A stretch of DNA of 64,000 nt from Notamacropus eugenii (lineage: Eukaryota > Chordata > Mammalia > Diprotodontia > Macropodidae). The stretch covers positions 341,784,623 through 341,848,622 of the forward strand of contig NC_092875.1 of assembly GCF_028372415.1 (NCBI RefSeq). Reading direction: 5' to 3'. A program made the position numbers and the translations under genes. The notes under the pieces were generated by a model. It had not been told where the DNA came from and made no database searches. It saw only the letters and a program-made list of their open reading frames with translations. Within the stretch, counting starts at the first letter, position 1, and each line of letters starts with the position of its first letter. Positions 43,846 through 54,699 of the stretch are shown here, piece by piece.

Positions 43846-44275
43846 TGTAGATTGTCTTCTTCTGAGTTTAGGTTTTGATATCCTCTGTCACCATAGTAAT
43901 TTTCTTTGATCAAGTGCTTTCTTTTTTTTACTTGTTTTCCAGCAATTTTATGTGTTGGGTTCTGCTCCTGCAGTGCAGGATGCACAGTCCCACACTTCTT
44001 GCCCTGGGGACATGGGACTTTGCTGCTGACCTGCTGTATCAGGAATATGGGGCCTCACTGCTGGGCCCTTGCCTTTTACCTGAGTGAGACAGACCTTTCC
44101 TGGGGAACTTCCAAGTTGTCTTGGGCTGGAAAATGGTTTCATTCCATTCTTTTGTTGGTTCTACGACTCCAGAACTCATTTTGAGGTATTATTTTATAAT
44201 TGTTTGGAGGAGAATTTAAGAGAGTTTGGGTGAGTTCCTGTCTTATTCCACTTTCCCTATTCCACCCCCAAATAT
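43846..44275 (-). mobile_element. L1/HAL1 5' leader fragment, 3'-truncated
   Basis: Minus strand from about 44275 holds the leader; the ORF1 start (tatggtgacagaggatatca) is near 43890, and it ends at actcagaagaagaca (43850). Like 34005-34974 it contains only leader plus ORF1 start. It adjoins an RTE copy. No clear target duplication. Confidence 0.6.
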
Positions 44276-44279
44276 ATTT

Positions 44280-45760
44280 TAGGAAAAAAACTTTGGCAAG
44301 TGTGTGGAAGATAGATTGAAAGTCATAGAAGTGGATGGGATCATAAAGGGAAGAGAATGTAGAGAAAAAAGAAAACAAAATAGAGCATTTAGGAAGGACT
44401 ATCCATTAAGAGGTTATTATAATAGGTGGTGAGAGTGGATTAGAGAGGAGTTAGACTGGAATTATTAGAAAGACCCACTAGATAGTAGTCTAGGAAAGGA
44501 TAGATAAGAGGTTGGTCTCGAATAGTTGTGCTGGGAGTGGAGAGCAGGGAAAAGATGGAAGACATATCAAGGGTAGAATTGAGAGCACTTAGCAACATAG
44601 TTGGGGGAGAGGAAAAGGGAAGAACTGACAGAGACTCAAGTTCAGTTCTTCTGGAATGGGATAGATAGTGAGGCATGAACTGAAAGAGAGGAGTTAGAGG
44701 GAGCATAAATTCTGCAGAAAATTGTTAGGGTTTCTTTTTTGGAGGCAAGTAGAGTTAAATGACTTGCCCAGGGTTAGTAAGTGTCTGAGGCTGTATTTGA
44801 ACTAAGATCCTTCTGACTCTAGGTCAAGCACTCTACCCACTGCACTACCTAAATGCTCTATGAGGTATGGTTTTTTTTCATGTTGAGTTTAAAGTGTTAA
44901 GGGAATGAGATATTCAGAATGTAATTGAAAATATGGCACTGGAAATCTGGGATAAGACAGACATACTTGGGTGTGGCTTGCAGAGATGGTAGTTGAAGCC
45001 ATGAGAATGGATGAGATCAAGACATAGAGGAATCACTGGAAGAAAAGAGAAGAGAGAAGAGTCCTGGGGGATCCCAAGTTTGAGGGATGGGAAGAAGATA
45101 AGGAGCTAGAGAAGGCGAAAGAAGGAAGAGTTCTTGGGGTGAGAAGAGATCTGTGAAAGTCCAGCATCTCAGAGACTGAGTGAGAAAGGGGGATCAAGGA
45201 GAAGGAGGTGTGACGTGCAGGACCAGATGTCACTGTGATCAAGAAAGATGAAGGTATAAAAAAAGGGATATTGAATTTATGAGATTGTCAGTTATTTTGC
45301 AAAGAGTAGTTTCAATGGAGTAATAGGGATGGAAGCCAGATTGCAAGCAGTGAGTGGGAAGTGAGTAGAGAATGATTATGAGGAGGTGATGAGGGAACGA
45401 ACTGGTGTTTCTAGAAATCTGGAATTGAGGCGAAAGGGTGGGAGGAAGATAAGATGATACCTGGAGGGAAGATAGATTTTTAGGCGGGGGTGGGGGTGGG
45501 GGACCTGAATATGTTTGCAGGCTAAAAGGAAGAAGCCAGCAAGGAGGGAAAGACTGAAGCTCCATGGCATAGAATTGATTGATAAAGGAAGACCAAGAAA
45601 GGAGATGGGTTCAAAGGTAAAGGCAGAGTGATTAGTTTTAGCAAGGATGTTCACCTCTTCCTCAGAGATCAAAAAAAAAAAAAAAAGCAAAGAGAAAGAC
45701 CTGGAAAGACTTAGACAACTGGAGTGAGGAAATGAAGAGTTTCCCTTGTGGGCTTTATCC
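44280..45760 (-). mobile_element. L2 LINE fragment including RT segment
   Basis: The minus strand encodes CLQSGFHPYYSIETTLCKIT (about 45370-45300), matching the L2/CR1 RT block 'LQSGFRPhHSTETAL.KVT'. The downstream frame FHRSLLTPRTLPSFAFSSSL is consistent with later L2 sequence. A SINE1 fragment (44727-44862) interrupts it. Edges approximate. Confidence 0.6.
44727..44862 (-). mobile_element. SINE1-type SINE fragment
   Basis: aaatgacttgcccagggtta, gtgtctgaggctgtatttga and tctacccactgcactaccta. Confidence 0.65.
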
Positions 45761-45930
45761 TCAGAACTGCAAGAAGTGAGGTCATCTGTTGCAAAAGGCT
45801 GGGACGGATAGTAAAAGATTTAGGGAAAGAAGAAAAGGTTTAGAATAGCTACTAGGGCAAGGGTGCAGAATTTTAGTTCCCCTAGAGTACTGATTATTTC
45901 ATTCATTGTATCTGTATCCTCTTTTACTGT

Positions 45931-46183
45931 TATTTAGTTGTTTCAGTCATCTCTGACTCTTTGTGACTCATTCAGGGTTTTCTTGCCAAAGATATTGGAG
46001 TGGTTTTCCACTTGCTTCTCCAGGTCATTTTACAGATGAAGAAACTGAGGTAAACAGGATTAAGTGTCATGTCCAGAGTCACACAGCTAGTGGGTGTCTG
46101 AGGCTGGACTTAAACTCAGATACTCCTGATTCCAGGGCTGGGGCTCTATCTACTAAGCCAACTGGTTGCCACCTAGCTGCTTT
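45931..46183 (-). mobile_element. SINE1-type SINE, full length
   Basis: gttgtttcagtcatctctga, tcagggttttcttgccaaag, cacagctagtgggtgtctga, ending at gccacctagctgc (head complement). The 93-codon ORF through it is spurious. Confidence 0.8.
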
Positions 46184-46194
46184 CCACCCTGCCC

Positions 46195-46262
46195 CCCTCC
46201 TGCCAGTGTTTAGTGCCTGGGACACATACTTGGTTCTTAATTAATACTTGTTGAGTAATTGC
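46195..46262 (+). mobile_element. L2 extreme 3' end fragment
   Basis: gtgtttagtgcctgggacac, then ttaattaatacttgttgagt. Confidence 0.4.
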
Positions 46263-46321
46263 TTATAATAGAGTCAATATGAGTCACAAGTTTCTTATAC
46301 AACAGTGAGGACCTAGTTGAG

Positions 46322-46323
<2 letters not shown>

Positions 46324-46356
<33 letters not shown>
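46324..46356 (+). repeat. (CA)n microsatellite
   Basis: About 16 ca units. Confidence 0.95.
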
Positions 46357-46359
<3 letters not shown>

Positions 46360-46489
46360 GTATAGCATAAATCTGTAGTGGATCCAGTCAGCATGCCTTT
46401 GCCTTCTCCTCCAATGGTGTTTGGCAGTTCAGAAGTAGGAGAAGAGAAGGTGGATGGTAGGATTTACTCAAGGTTAAAATTTAGTAGGG

Positions 46490-46715
46490 TAGAAATGGCA
46501 GGTGAAAGGAACCTTGATTTCTTAGCCTTATTTTTCTCATCTGTAAGACTGGAATAACGGTATTTGTACTTCCCACTCGCAGAATTCTTGGATGCACTTT
46601 ACAAATCTTAATTTGTCAGGTAACTCTAAGTAGCTACTGTAATTTGTGTCTTATTGCTCTTGTTACCTGTCCATTGCCTAGAGCAGATGATGAGCTCTAT
46701 AAGTAGAGATAGTTT
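46490..46715 (+). mobile_element. MIR-like SINE
   Basis: ccttatttttctcatctgta, agactggaataacggtattt. Confidence 0.45.
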
Positions 46716-46761
46716 CCTATTCAAATGACATCATAAAAACATTTTTATAATTATAGGATGA

Positions 46762-46915
46762 GGGCTGCAAGTAGAAGTGCTCTGGAGCCAGCATGAACTG
46801 GACTCTTGAGATCTGATTGTTAAATTTTCAGTATGAATATTTGCACTTTGGAAATCAGTAAAAGATACAAATCAAGGCTTGATTTGTTGCTTTGTTGATT
46901 GTCTAGACTTAATGA
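46762..46915 (+). repeat. Unnamed dispersed repeat C, copy 2
   Basis: gtgctctggagccagcatga, aattttcagtatgaatattt and gctttgttgattgtctagac, paralleling 31045-31157. Confidence 0.4.
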
Positions 46916-46919
46916 AGTG

Positions 46920-47580
46920 ATGGGGGGAATGTTAATAATTCCCTCCATCCCTCAAGAGTCAGTTGTTAAACATTTTCCAGCATGCTGCTGGCTTCAAGGT
47001 TAGAGGGGAAGATATTATTGAAGGAGCTGAAGTAATAATTAATAATAGCATTTATGTGGTGCTTTAAGTTTTGCAAAATGTTTATGTTGGATAGTCTTCA
47101 TACCCAAGACTGAGCAGAAAGTGAAGCAAGTTCAGGACGGGAATGATAGACTGGAAAAAACAAAAGTAGGAAAGAATTGAGGCACTGGTGAGGGAGAACA
47201 GGTATGCTTCCACCTGGATCACATGATCTTGGTCCTTCCTAGGAATGATTTCACCAAGCAATGATTTAGTGAGATGTCGTCTGCCTTAATCGACAGTATA
47301 CATATATAATAGCTGAGTGGAACATCATTTCTCTAGCCTTTGTAAAACTGTGACTGCAGACATCATCCCCCTTGGCACTCAATGTCCTCTACATGGGATC
47401 TGTGTAATAAATTCCTGCTTGGCTTCAGTTCCTTAAAAATTTAGTTCTGCAGATGAATTTCCCTGTTTTCTGTTGCCAAGAAAAGAAAAGAAAACTAAGT
47501 AACCCTATATGTGTAGATCTGTGCATTAGCAACCAGAAAATTTAAAACCCAAGTTGTCATTCAAAGCATCTTTTCAACTC
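46920..47580. other. Unassigned DNA
   Basis: No gene recognised. A MIR3-like scrap (atttatgtggtgctttaagt) is at about 47050. Confidence 0.3.
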
Positions 47581-47584
47581 CAGA

Positions 47585-47675
47585 GTTATTAAATTCCTGT
47601 GTTAGGTGTTAGGAATTAAAGACAAAAATCCAACAATCTCTACCTTCTGGGAGCTTACATTTTACCAGAGAGATA
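47585..47675 (-). mobile_element. L2 3' fragment
   Basis: ctaccttctgggagcttaca, ttttaccagagagatac. Confidence 0.45.
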
Positions 47676-47677
47676 CA

Positions 47678-47925
47678 AAATAATAGCTAACATTTATATA
47701 ATAGCCTGTATTTACATAGCACTTTACAAATATCTAGTTTGATTCTTACAGCAACCTTGGGGGCTAGGTGCTATTATTGTCCCCATATTATAGATGAGGA
47801 AACTGAGGCAGACAGAGGTTAAATGATTTGCCTGGGGTCATGCAACAAGTAAGTGTCTGAGGACTGATTTGCAACCCTGGGTTAGACGTTCTATTCACTG
47901 TGTCCCTGAACTGCCTGGAATATAG
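47678..47925 (-). mobile_element. CORE-SINE (MIR3/Ther-like)
   Basis: aatagctaacatttatataa, catagcactttacaaatatc, gatgaggaaactgaggcaga, ending at the head complement ctgtgtccctgaactgcc. Confidence 0.7.
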
Positions 47926-47988
47926 AAACTTCATTATCTGAGTCCAGAGCTCAATTTGGTATAAAGGAGATTGTGCCTCTAAAGTACT

Positions 47989-48014
47989 GGGGGTGGGGGT
48001 GGGGGCAGGGGGGG
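47989..48014 (+). repeat. G-quadruplex motif
   Basis: Four G-runs of 5, 5, 5 and 7 separated by t, t and ca, all in 26 bases. It satisfies the canonical G3+N1-7 pattern with very short loops. Confidence 0.85.
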
Positions 48015-48103
48015 TGACGGGAAGGGAATTTGTTCTTCTGTCTTTGCTGGTTTTTTTCTGAAGCAAACATCCTATTGTAAAAACTAATTAAGGTTAATTT
48101 GTT

Positions 48104-48350
48104 TAATGGTTGTCATTACTGAGTCATTTGTGATCCCATTTGAGGTTTTCTTGGCAAAGAGACTGGAGTGGCTTGCCATTTCTTTCTCCAGCTCATTTGA
48201 CATTTGAGGAAACTGAGGCAAAGATTAAGTGACTTCTGCAGGGTCACACAGCTAGTAAGTGTCTGAGGTCAGACTTGAACTCAGAAAGATGAATCTTCCT
48301 GATTCCAAGCCTGGCACACTCTATCCATTGTAACACCTAGCTGTCCTAGA
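48104..48350 (-). mobile_element. SINE1-type SINE, full length
   Basis: gagtcatttgtgatcccatt, ctccagctcatttgacattt, cacagctagtaagtgtctga, ending at aacacctagctgtcc. Confidence 0.8.
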
Positions 48351-48369
48351 GGCAGATTGTAGACAACTT

Positions 48370-48770
48370 TAAATACCATGCTGAGAATGTATTATATTTG
48401 TATTTTATCTTAGAGGCAATAGGCAGCCACTTAAGTTTCTTGACTAAGTTAGTGATGTGGTCATACATGTGCTTTAGGAATACCACTTTGTTAGCAAGGG
48501 AGGTGGAGAAGAAGAGATTGGAAGCAGGGGGACCATTTAGGAGGATATTGCAATAGTTTATGTGGGAGGTAATAAGAACTTGAGTCAGGGCCCTAACAAA
48601 AAACCTGTGAATGAAGAGAAGAGGATGGAAGTGAGAGATATAAAGGTAAAATCAATAAGACCTGGCAAGTGGTCTGACATAGAGGGCTCTAGGGAAGAGT
48701 CAAAGCCGAGGGAGGATGGTGGTCCTTTGGACAGAAATAGGAAAGTTTAGAGGAAAGGCAGGGTTAGGAG
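48370..48770 (-). mobile_element. L2 fragment
   Basis: gaggcaataggcagccactt, gatgtggtcatacatgtgct and aggatattgcaatagtttat are the reverse of the middle L2 region (compare 59040-59200). Confidence 0.6.
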
Positions 48771-48834
48771 GGAAAAATAACCCCTACTATGACTTGTTTC
48801 CTCCAATTTTTTTGTTTGTTTTTAATGACAGCTG

Positions 48835-48955
48835 ACAGTTGTATGCAGGGGTATTATGAGGATCAATGAGATAATGGAGGTAAAACACTTTGCAAACCTC
48901 AAGGCACTCTATAAATGCTACTTGTTTTCTTAGGATCATTATTATTGGCCTTTAG
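48835..48955 (+). mobile_element. MIR 3' end
   Basis: tatgaggatcaatgagataa, cactttgcaaacctcaaggc, cactctataaatgctacttg. Confidence 0.7.
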
Positions 48956-49041
48956 GTCTGGTGATGACTTCATTCCCTGAGCCTTGTACTGCCCTCCTGC
49001 TGAGCTCAAGCAATCTTTATAGAACAATACAGGGTTGTGCT

Positions 49042-49099
<58 letters not shown>
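49042..49099 (+). repeat. (GT)n microsatellite, about 29 units
   Basis: Uninterrupted gt array. Both strands give spurious Val-Cys or Thr-His ORFs. Confidence 0.95.
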
Positions 49100-49100
<1 letters not shown>

Positions 49101-49104
49101 TGTG

Positions 49105-49172
49105 TATGTTCATCCTTCGTTGCCAAAGAAGACCATGCCATCAGAAAAATGATGACATGACTTGTAAGTGTT
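49105..49172 (+). mobile_element. Dispersed repeat B fragment
   Basis: ttcatccttcgttgccaaag, then gatgacatgacttgtaagtg. Confidence 0.5.
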
Positions 49173-49369
49173 TAAAAACTGGGCTGCAAAAAAGCGCATT
49201 GTAGCCACACTTCTAAGTATAATCTATGTTATTAAAACTTTTAAAAATCTAGGCTAGACAATCAACAAACAACTAACCAAGACCTGATTCATAGCAGTCA
49301 TGATACTTGAGGTGCAGATGCTCTCTTTGAAAACTGATCAATCCACAGGTAGAGCTGGCTCACAGATGT

Positions 49370-49470
49370 ATGGTGCTTTATGGTTTATAAAATGCTTTAC
49401 ATATAGCAAGTATTCATTTGATTGTTGTAACAAACCTGTGAAATAGGTGCTACAGGTATTATTAACAAGC
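49370..49470 (-). mobile_element. MIR3-like fragment
   Basis: gtgctttatggtttataaaa, aaacctgtgaaataggtgct. Confidence 0.5.
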
Positions 49471-49489
49471 ACGTATTTTTTCTTCCTCT

Positions 49490-49835
49490 ACCCCTGCCTC
49501 ACTGGAAAAAGAAAAAGAAAAATGAAGAACAAAGACCTTGTCACCAATATGAATAGTCAAGCGAAGCAAATTCTCATATTGGCCATATGAAAAAGTGTGT
49601 GCCCATTAGCTCTGTGTGGCAGCAGGCACCATGCTTCCTCATGGGTCCTCTGGAATTGCTGTTGATCATGGCACTAATGAGATTTCCTAAGTCAAAGTTG
49701 TTTCTCTTTGCAGGGCTGTTGCTATTGTGTAAACTGCTTTGATTATGCTCACTTCATTCTGATCAGCTCATGACTTTTTCTCTGAAACCATTCCCTTTAT
49801 CATTCCTAACAGTACAAAAGTATTCTATTCAGGTG
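49490..49835. other. Repeat-free block, strong candidate conserved element
   Basis: About 340 bp with no transposon signature: ctcatattggccatatgaaa (a CArG-like ccatatgaaa lies inside), catggcactaatgagatttc, gattatgctcacttcattct. No ORF. Its texture is that of a distal enhancer; conservation could not be tested. Confidence 0.4.
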
Positions 49836-49968
49836 TTAGCCAGATGAAGATACTGAGGTTCAGAGAAGTCGTAACTTGTCCATGGTCACAGAATTAGTGC
49901 CTGAGTTCAGATTGGAAGAGGGGTGTCTCCTGATTTGAGATCCAAGGTTCTTTCCCCTATGATAACTT
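49836..49968 (-). mobile_element. MIR-like fragment
   Basis: agatgaagatactgaggttc, ccatggtcacagaattagtg. Confidence 0.5.
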
Positions 49969-49969
49969 T

Positions 49970-50680
49970 CTAGTTTTTTCTTTCTTCAGTGCCTTTGAGT
50001 TAGTATCTGGCTCTGTTTTATCTTTAAATGCCTCATTTCACATTGTTTTAATCTATAAATGCTTAAAGTCGTCTTAAAAGTAGGTAGGGAATCTGAAGTA
50101 AATGTCAAACAGGCCAGGTAAATAGAGCCCCCATAGAAATCCCTTTTCCTTTCCCCTTTGGCAGAAAACCCTTCTACGTATGACAGTGGAATGCCTTCCC
50201 TTACCCTGCTTCCCCTTTAGCTTTTGAGCCCTACCTCAGGCCAACCAGTTTTGTTTTCTCCTTTTTCTTTCTACATGCATTAGGTTCTAAGATTTCTTTA
50301 AGAGGCTTTGCTTGCTACTTCCAGATCTAATGAACAATTAAAAACATAACAGAGTACTTTTCAAAGGCAGTTTTATGCAGTAGTTTCATATACTACAGCC
50401 TTGTCAGCAGTCATGTGACTATGGTCAAAAAATTTTCAAAAGGAAAAATGAATAGGAAACCATTGATTCAAAATAACCACAATGATACAAATGAAACATA
50501 CAATAAAACAAACCTAGATACTGTAGCTTTATAGCTGACTGATGTTAACCCTAGAAGAAATTGACTTTTCTCCTTTGTTGGAGAGGTGAGGGACTAAGGG
50601 TGTATTATGCTGTATCCTCTTGGATGGGGTTGATCAGCCAGTTGATTATGCTTAATTGGTTTGTCTTTGTTTACAAGGGA
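49970..50680. other. Unassigned, largely repeat-free DNA
   Basis: No gene or repeat recognised. Confidence 0.3.

Positions 50681-50682
<2 letters not shown>

Positions 50683-50737
<55 letters not shown>
50683..50737 (+). repeat. (GT)n microsatellite, about 27 units
   Basis: Pure gt array. Confidence 0.95.
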
Positions 50738-50739
<2 letters not shown>

Positions 50740-50789
50740 GTGTATGAAGATATTTAAGATTGTGATAATTAAAAACAAAAGGCATCAAT

Positions 50790-51190
50790 AAAACTTAAGG
50801 AAAAAAGAAAACAAAGTGATCTCTCATGGTATGTTTTCTGCATGTGAAATATTTCATGAAGTTCTTTTAGAAACAGAGAACAGAACTGGAGAAGGTCTAG
50901 AGAATGGAAAATGAGATGGTCAAGGGGATTGAGTTTCTGTAAATGAGAGACTATAAGGATGAAAGCTCTGGGGTGGAAGATAGTAAACAAGAGAAGATAC
51001 AACCCAAGTTCATGATGTCAAGAAGGCTACACATAGGGAGCATGGAGAGGTTTTGTTCACTAAAGCCTAGAAAATTAACTCTAAGGAGAAGTCTTGAAAA
51101 ACCTAAGGCAATTATTTTAGGACAAACAAAACGGTATAAATGCTACTTTCTGTTGAAGAGAAGAAAATAGAGAATTTGATATCACAAGAG
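50790..51190 (+). other. Unassigned, possibly decayed CR1/L3 3' region
   Basis: tcaaggggattgagtttctg, gggagcatggagaggttttg and taactctaaggagaagtctt faintly recall the non-coding CR1/L3 end. Low confidence. Confidence 0.25.
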
Positions 51191-51194
51191 ATAG

Positions 51195-51860
51195 ATCAAG
51201 CTGGAAATCAATGGATGAATCAACAAGCATGGGTTAAGTACCACATATGTGGTAGGCACTGTGGGAGGTCTTGGAGCTATAAATACCAAACTGAAATGAT
51301 ATTTGACCTCAAGAAACTATTCTATCAAGAGAAGGAGAGAAACTTGTCTTGTGGTTTCATTAATATAGGGAATTCTCAGATGAGGACATTCCCTTTACTG
51401 CTGCAGATTGCTATTTCTCTGTATATTATAGTCTCAGAGAGGTGTTCAGAGAACTGAGGAAATAAGTAATTTGCCTAGTTAGTCAGTTTCAGAGGAAGAA
51501 CTTGAATTCAGGTTTTCCTAATACCAAGGCCAACTATTGATAGACTATGCTATGCCACCATCTTATCAGAAGAGATAACGTGTAAATGATATACAAAATA
51601 CATGTAAAGCAATTTGGAGAGGGAGGCATAAAGAATTTGGAGCAGGAAAACAGGAAGGGTTTCATGTAGGAGATGACATTTGAGCTGAACTTTAAAAGAA
51701 ACTCAGGAGCCCAAGAAGAAAGGTCATAAGGGAATGCATTCCAGGGATGGGGAAATAGTCTGTATAAAGAAACAGAGAAGGAATAGGGAATGTTGTGTGT
51801 GGAAGAACAGAAAATTCACTTTGGCTGGACTGTAGAATGTGATAAGGTGTGTGTTGCAAA
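51195..51860 (-). mobile_element. L2 LINE fragment with nested Mon-type SINE
   Basis: L2 reverse pattern ggtaggcactgtgggaggtc and atttgacctcaagaaactat, then after the SINE gggtttcatgtaggagatga and gcattccagggatggggaaa. The SINE (about 51352-51555, minus: tcattaatatagggaattct, ctgctgcagattgctatttc, caactattgatagactatgc) splits it. Confidence 0.65.
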
Positions 51861-51864
51861 TATC

Positions 51865-52475
51865 TTCCCCTCCCCCAATCCCCTGACAGAGTTTCCAGGT
51901 AATGAATAATCAATTTACTAATCAGACCAGCTGATAATCAATAAATTGGTGTTCAGTGCTTTTAGTAACCAAAGATGCCAAGGGAGATTCTGAAACACCT
52001 TAAATTAGGTCTGTACCTTCTGGCAGGGAACTCCCCTGATAAGAGAAATTCAGCCTCTGTTGGTGGACCTTTAATGAGGAGGTAGACTAAAAGGCTTAAT
52101 TATGAGACTCAGCCACCTCTAGCAATCTGGGTATAGGAAGCTGTTTCCATCTGGATTTCTCTGGCTATTTTTCTCCTTTATGAACTGAGTCCCCCTAAAC
52201 TCTAATGGAAGGGATCAAGGACAAGAGTTCCTTTTCCCAGGGTAAGGGTTTAGCCAGATTGGATTCTGGTTATACTCTAAACAGAAATTAGGGTTCCCAG
52301 TTGGGTGGCATCCCAACCTAGTTAACAGAGCATGTGCCTTGGAGGTTAGGAGTAATCTTAGCACTCAGTTATATCCTTCATAGACTGACTGATCTTTACA
52401 TGAGTGAGGTTTTAACAGAAATAGGAGGAAAAGGATGGATCACAAATTAGTAATTAGTTACTAGTATAATAGTAT
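51865..52475. other. Unassigned DNA
   Basis: No gene or repeat recognised. Confidence 0.3.
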
Positions 52476-52479
52476 AATA

Positions 52480-52870
52480 TTAATTTCTCTCAAAGGGTAG
52501 TAATGTCTAGAAAGATAGTTTAGAGCCAGATTGTGAAGGGCTTTAAATGCCAAATAGAGGTGTTTGTGTTTGATCCCAGAGGTAGGATCATGAATTTAGA
52601 GTCAAAAAGTGCCTTTAGAGGTCATGTAATCCAATTCTCTCACTTTACAGGTTGGAAAACTGAGGCCCCAGTTTCCAGGTTATATGACTTTCCAAAGGTG
52701 ACAAGATAACAAGCACCAGAGGAAGGACAATAGGAAACCAGTGGGGCTTATGAGCCGAGGAATGAAATGGTGAGACCCATGCTTTAGTTCTATCAATTTG
52801 ACAACTGTTGAGGGAGAGACCAGATGCAGGGAATTCAAGAAAGAGGCTTTTGCAATAGTTTAAGCCAGAG
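52480..52870 (-). mobile_element. L2 fragment with nested MIR3-like SINE
   Basis: gagccagattgtgaagggct, gaggtgtttgtgtttgatcc (L2), then a MIR3-like insert (about 52588-52720: tcatgtaatccaattctctc, gaaaactgaggccccagttt), then L2 again (gaaatggtgagacccatgct, aggcttttgcaatagtttaa). Confidence 0.6.
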
Positions 52871-52919
52871 ATGATGCATCATTGGACTAGGTCTAGGCTG
52901 TGTGATTAGAAAGGAGATA

Positions 52920-53215
52920 GAGTTGTTGTGTTTGTCCTTCATTTTCCAAGGGAACAATGATATCAGGGAAGTGATGACATGACCTACAGTTGACTTTGAT
53001 TTGAGGAAGGGCTTTACAAAGTCACCAGCTTCACTTTCTCCTCCACAGCCATCTGGGTTCAGTGGCCAGATATTCATCAGGATGACTGGAGATGGCCCAG
53101 GATGCATTGGGAGACCCCCTGAGCCTCTTAGGCTAAGGCCTTTTCAGGTTCTCACTTTGAGCAAGGTAATGCCCATTCAGTGAGGTCTCTTTAAGAAATG
53201 AGTCAAGGGATGGCC
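52920..53215 (+). mobile_element. Dispersed repeat B, longest copy
   Basis: About 295 bp: gtttgtccttcattttccaa, gccatctgggttcagtggcc, gcattgggagaccccctgag, gtaatgcccattcagtgagg. It defines the 3' half of the family missing from the other copies. Confidence 0.7.
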
Positions 53216-53580
53216 CCTTTAATTAGGTAAAAAGATCAAGCTGGGAGGGGAAGACCCTCAGAGTTGCTGTTCCAAAGAGAAACAGTTACCACTGACATTT
53301 ACTCTGAGCCAGGGGGCCCAAAATACAGCCTTGAAGTGGAGTTTGGGCAGGGACCTATTGTATGAGCTTCAGAATGAAGGAGATAGAAGAGATGTTCTGA
53401 AGGTAGAATTGACAAGATTGGTCAACAGATTATCTAATCAGTTGTGAGGTGAGTCATGAGGTTTTTGAACCTAAGAGAATTGTGGAGCCCTTGAGAGTAA
53501 CAGGAAAGTTTGGGAGAAGGGTGGGAATGGTGGGGGAAGGAAATGAGGTCTGTTTGGGGCATGTTGAATTTGTGATGCCT
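53216..53580. other. Unassigned, partly L2-like DNA
   Basis: gtctgtttggggcatgttga (53548) resembles the reverse of L2. The rest is unrecognised. Confidence 0.3.
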
Positions 53581-53584
53581 AGAA

Positions 53585-53801
53585 CAGAAATATCAAATAC
53601 ATGGTCTGGCTGATGCCTTCAGCATCCTCCAGTGCTGCTTAACCAGACTAAAATGTAATTGGGAAATAATTAACAAAGTAAATAAAAATACCGTAGAAGA
53701 GAAGCAAAGTTAACATGTTGTTTTCTAAGTCAACATGAGGCTGCAGGGATCTTTATACATGGCTTTGAAGACCTCGTTTCTATTTGAGTTTGACACCACT
53801 G
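53585..53801 (-). mobile_element. hAT-like miniature transposon, copy 2
   Basis: Right end reversed starts cagtggtgtcaaactcaaat, the left end starts cagaaatatcaaata, a decayed inverted repeat. The flanks gcctagaa / acccagag could be a diverged 8-bp duplication. Internal sequence matches 62273-62464 reversed. Confidence 0.6.
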
Positions 53802-53814
53802 ACCCAGAGGGCCA

Positions 53815-54062
53815 ACCTAATAAAAAAACACACATTTATTAAGTACCTACTATGTGTCAAGCATTGTGCTAAGCATATTACAAAACATTACCTTATCTGA
53901 TCCTCACAATGACTCTGGGAGGTAGGTGCTATTATTACTCCTATTTTACAATTAGGGAAACTGAGATAGAAGTTATATGACTTGCTCTGGGCCACAAAGC
54001 TAGTAAGTACCTGAGGCTAGAGGACTTCCTGATTCCAGGCCCAGCATTCTATTCTCTAATAG
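53815..54062 (-). mobile_element. CORE-SINE (MIR3/Ther-like)
   Basis: tttattaagtacctactatg, cttatctgatcctcacaatg, tagggaaactgagatagaag, ending aggcccagcattctattctc. Confidence 0.7.
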
Positions 54063-54215
54063 GCAATTGGTGACATGAGATTGGAGCTCACATTAGGGTT
54101 GGATATATAGATCATGGCGTCACTGCTGTAGACATGTTAGTTGGATCCAAGGGAGCTGATGAGGTCACCGAGAGAGTAGGGAGGGAAAAGGAGGATCCAT
54201 GATGAAAGGACTTCT
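54063..54215 (-). mobile_element. L2 fragment
   Basis: gacatgagattggagctcac, agctgatgaggtcaccgaga: reverse of an upstream L2 segment. Confidence 0.4.
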
Positions 54216-54234
54216 GCCACAGTATATCAAGGGG

Positions 54235-54320
54235 CAATGATCCATGGAAAGCACTTTACAAACTTTAAGGTGTCATATAAATGTCATTTTTATAGTCATT
54301 ATAATTACTAGGCACCTGCA
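54235..54320 (+). mobile_element. MIR 3' end scrap
   Basis: agcactttacaaactttaag, gtgtcatataaatgtcattt. Confidence 0.4.
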
Positions 54321-54699
54321 TTATGGAACTGAGAGGTGGAATAGGGAAAAAAATTAGAAGACGTTAGGATTGTCACGCGAAAGAACAAGAACCATTTCAA
54401 TCCAGAAAACGAAGATGTTGGGGTTCAAAGGAAAGAAGAAGGTGGGTGATAGGTTGGAGAAGATCTAACTCAAATCGCTGCTTATCTCCCCCCAGGTCTG
54501 GCTCTCTTTCCAAAGAAGAGCAACTTTTAAAAAAGCTGCTTAATTTTTTTATTTTTATGAAGGATCCAGTTAGGATGTGCTGGTCCCTATTGGGAGACAA
54601 TGTTTCACATCCATATCTTGAGCTGGTTTCTCTGCCCTGGATGCGGGATGCCATTTTTTTCTTTTTATTTCTTTCTTTCCTAAAGACAAAGGCTTAATT

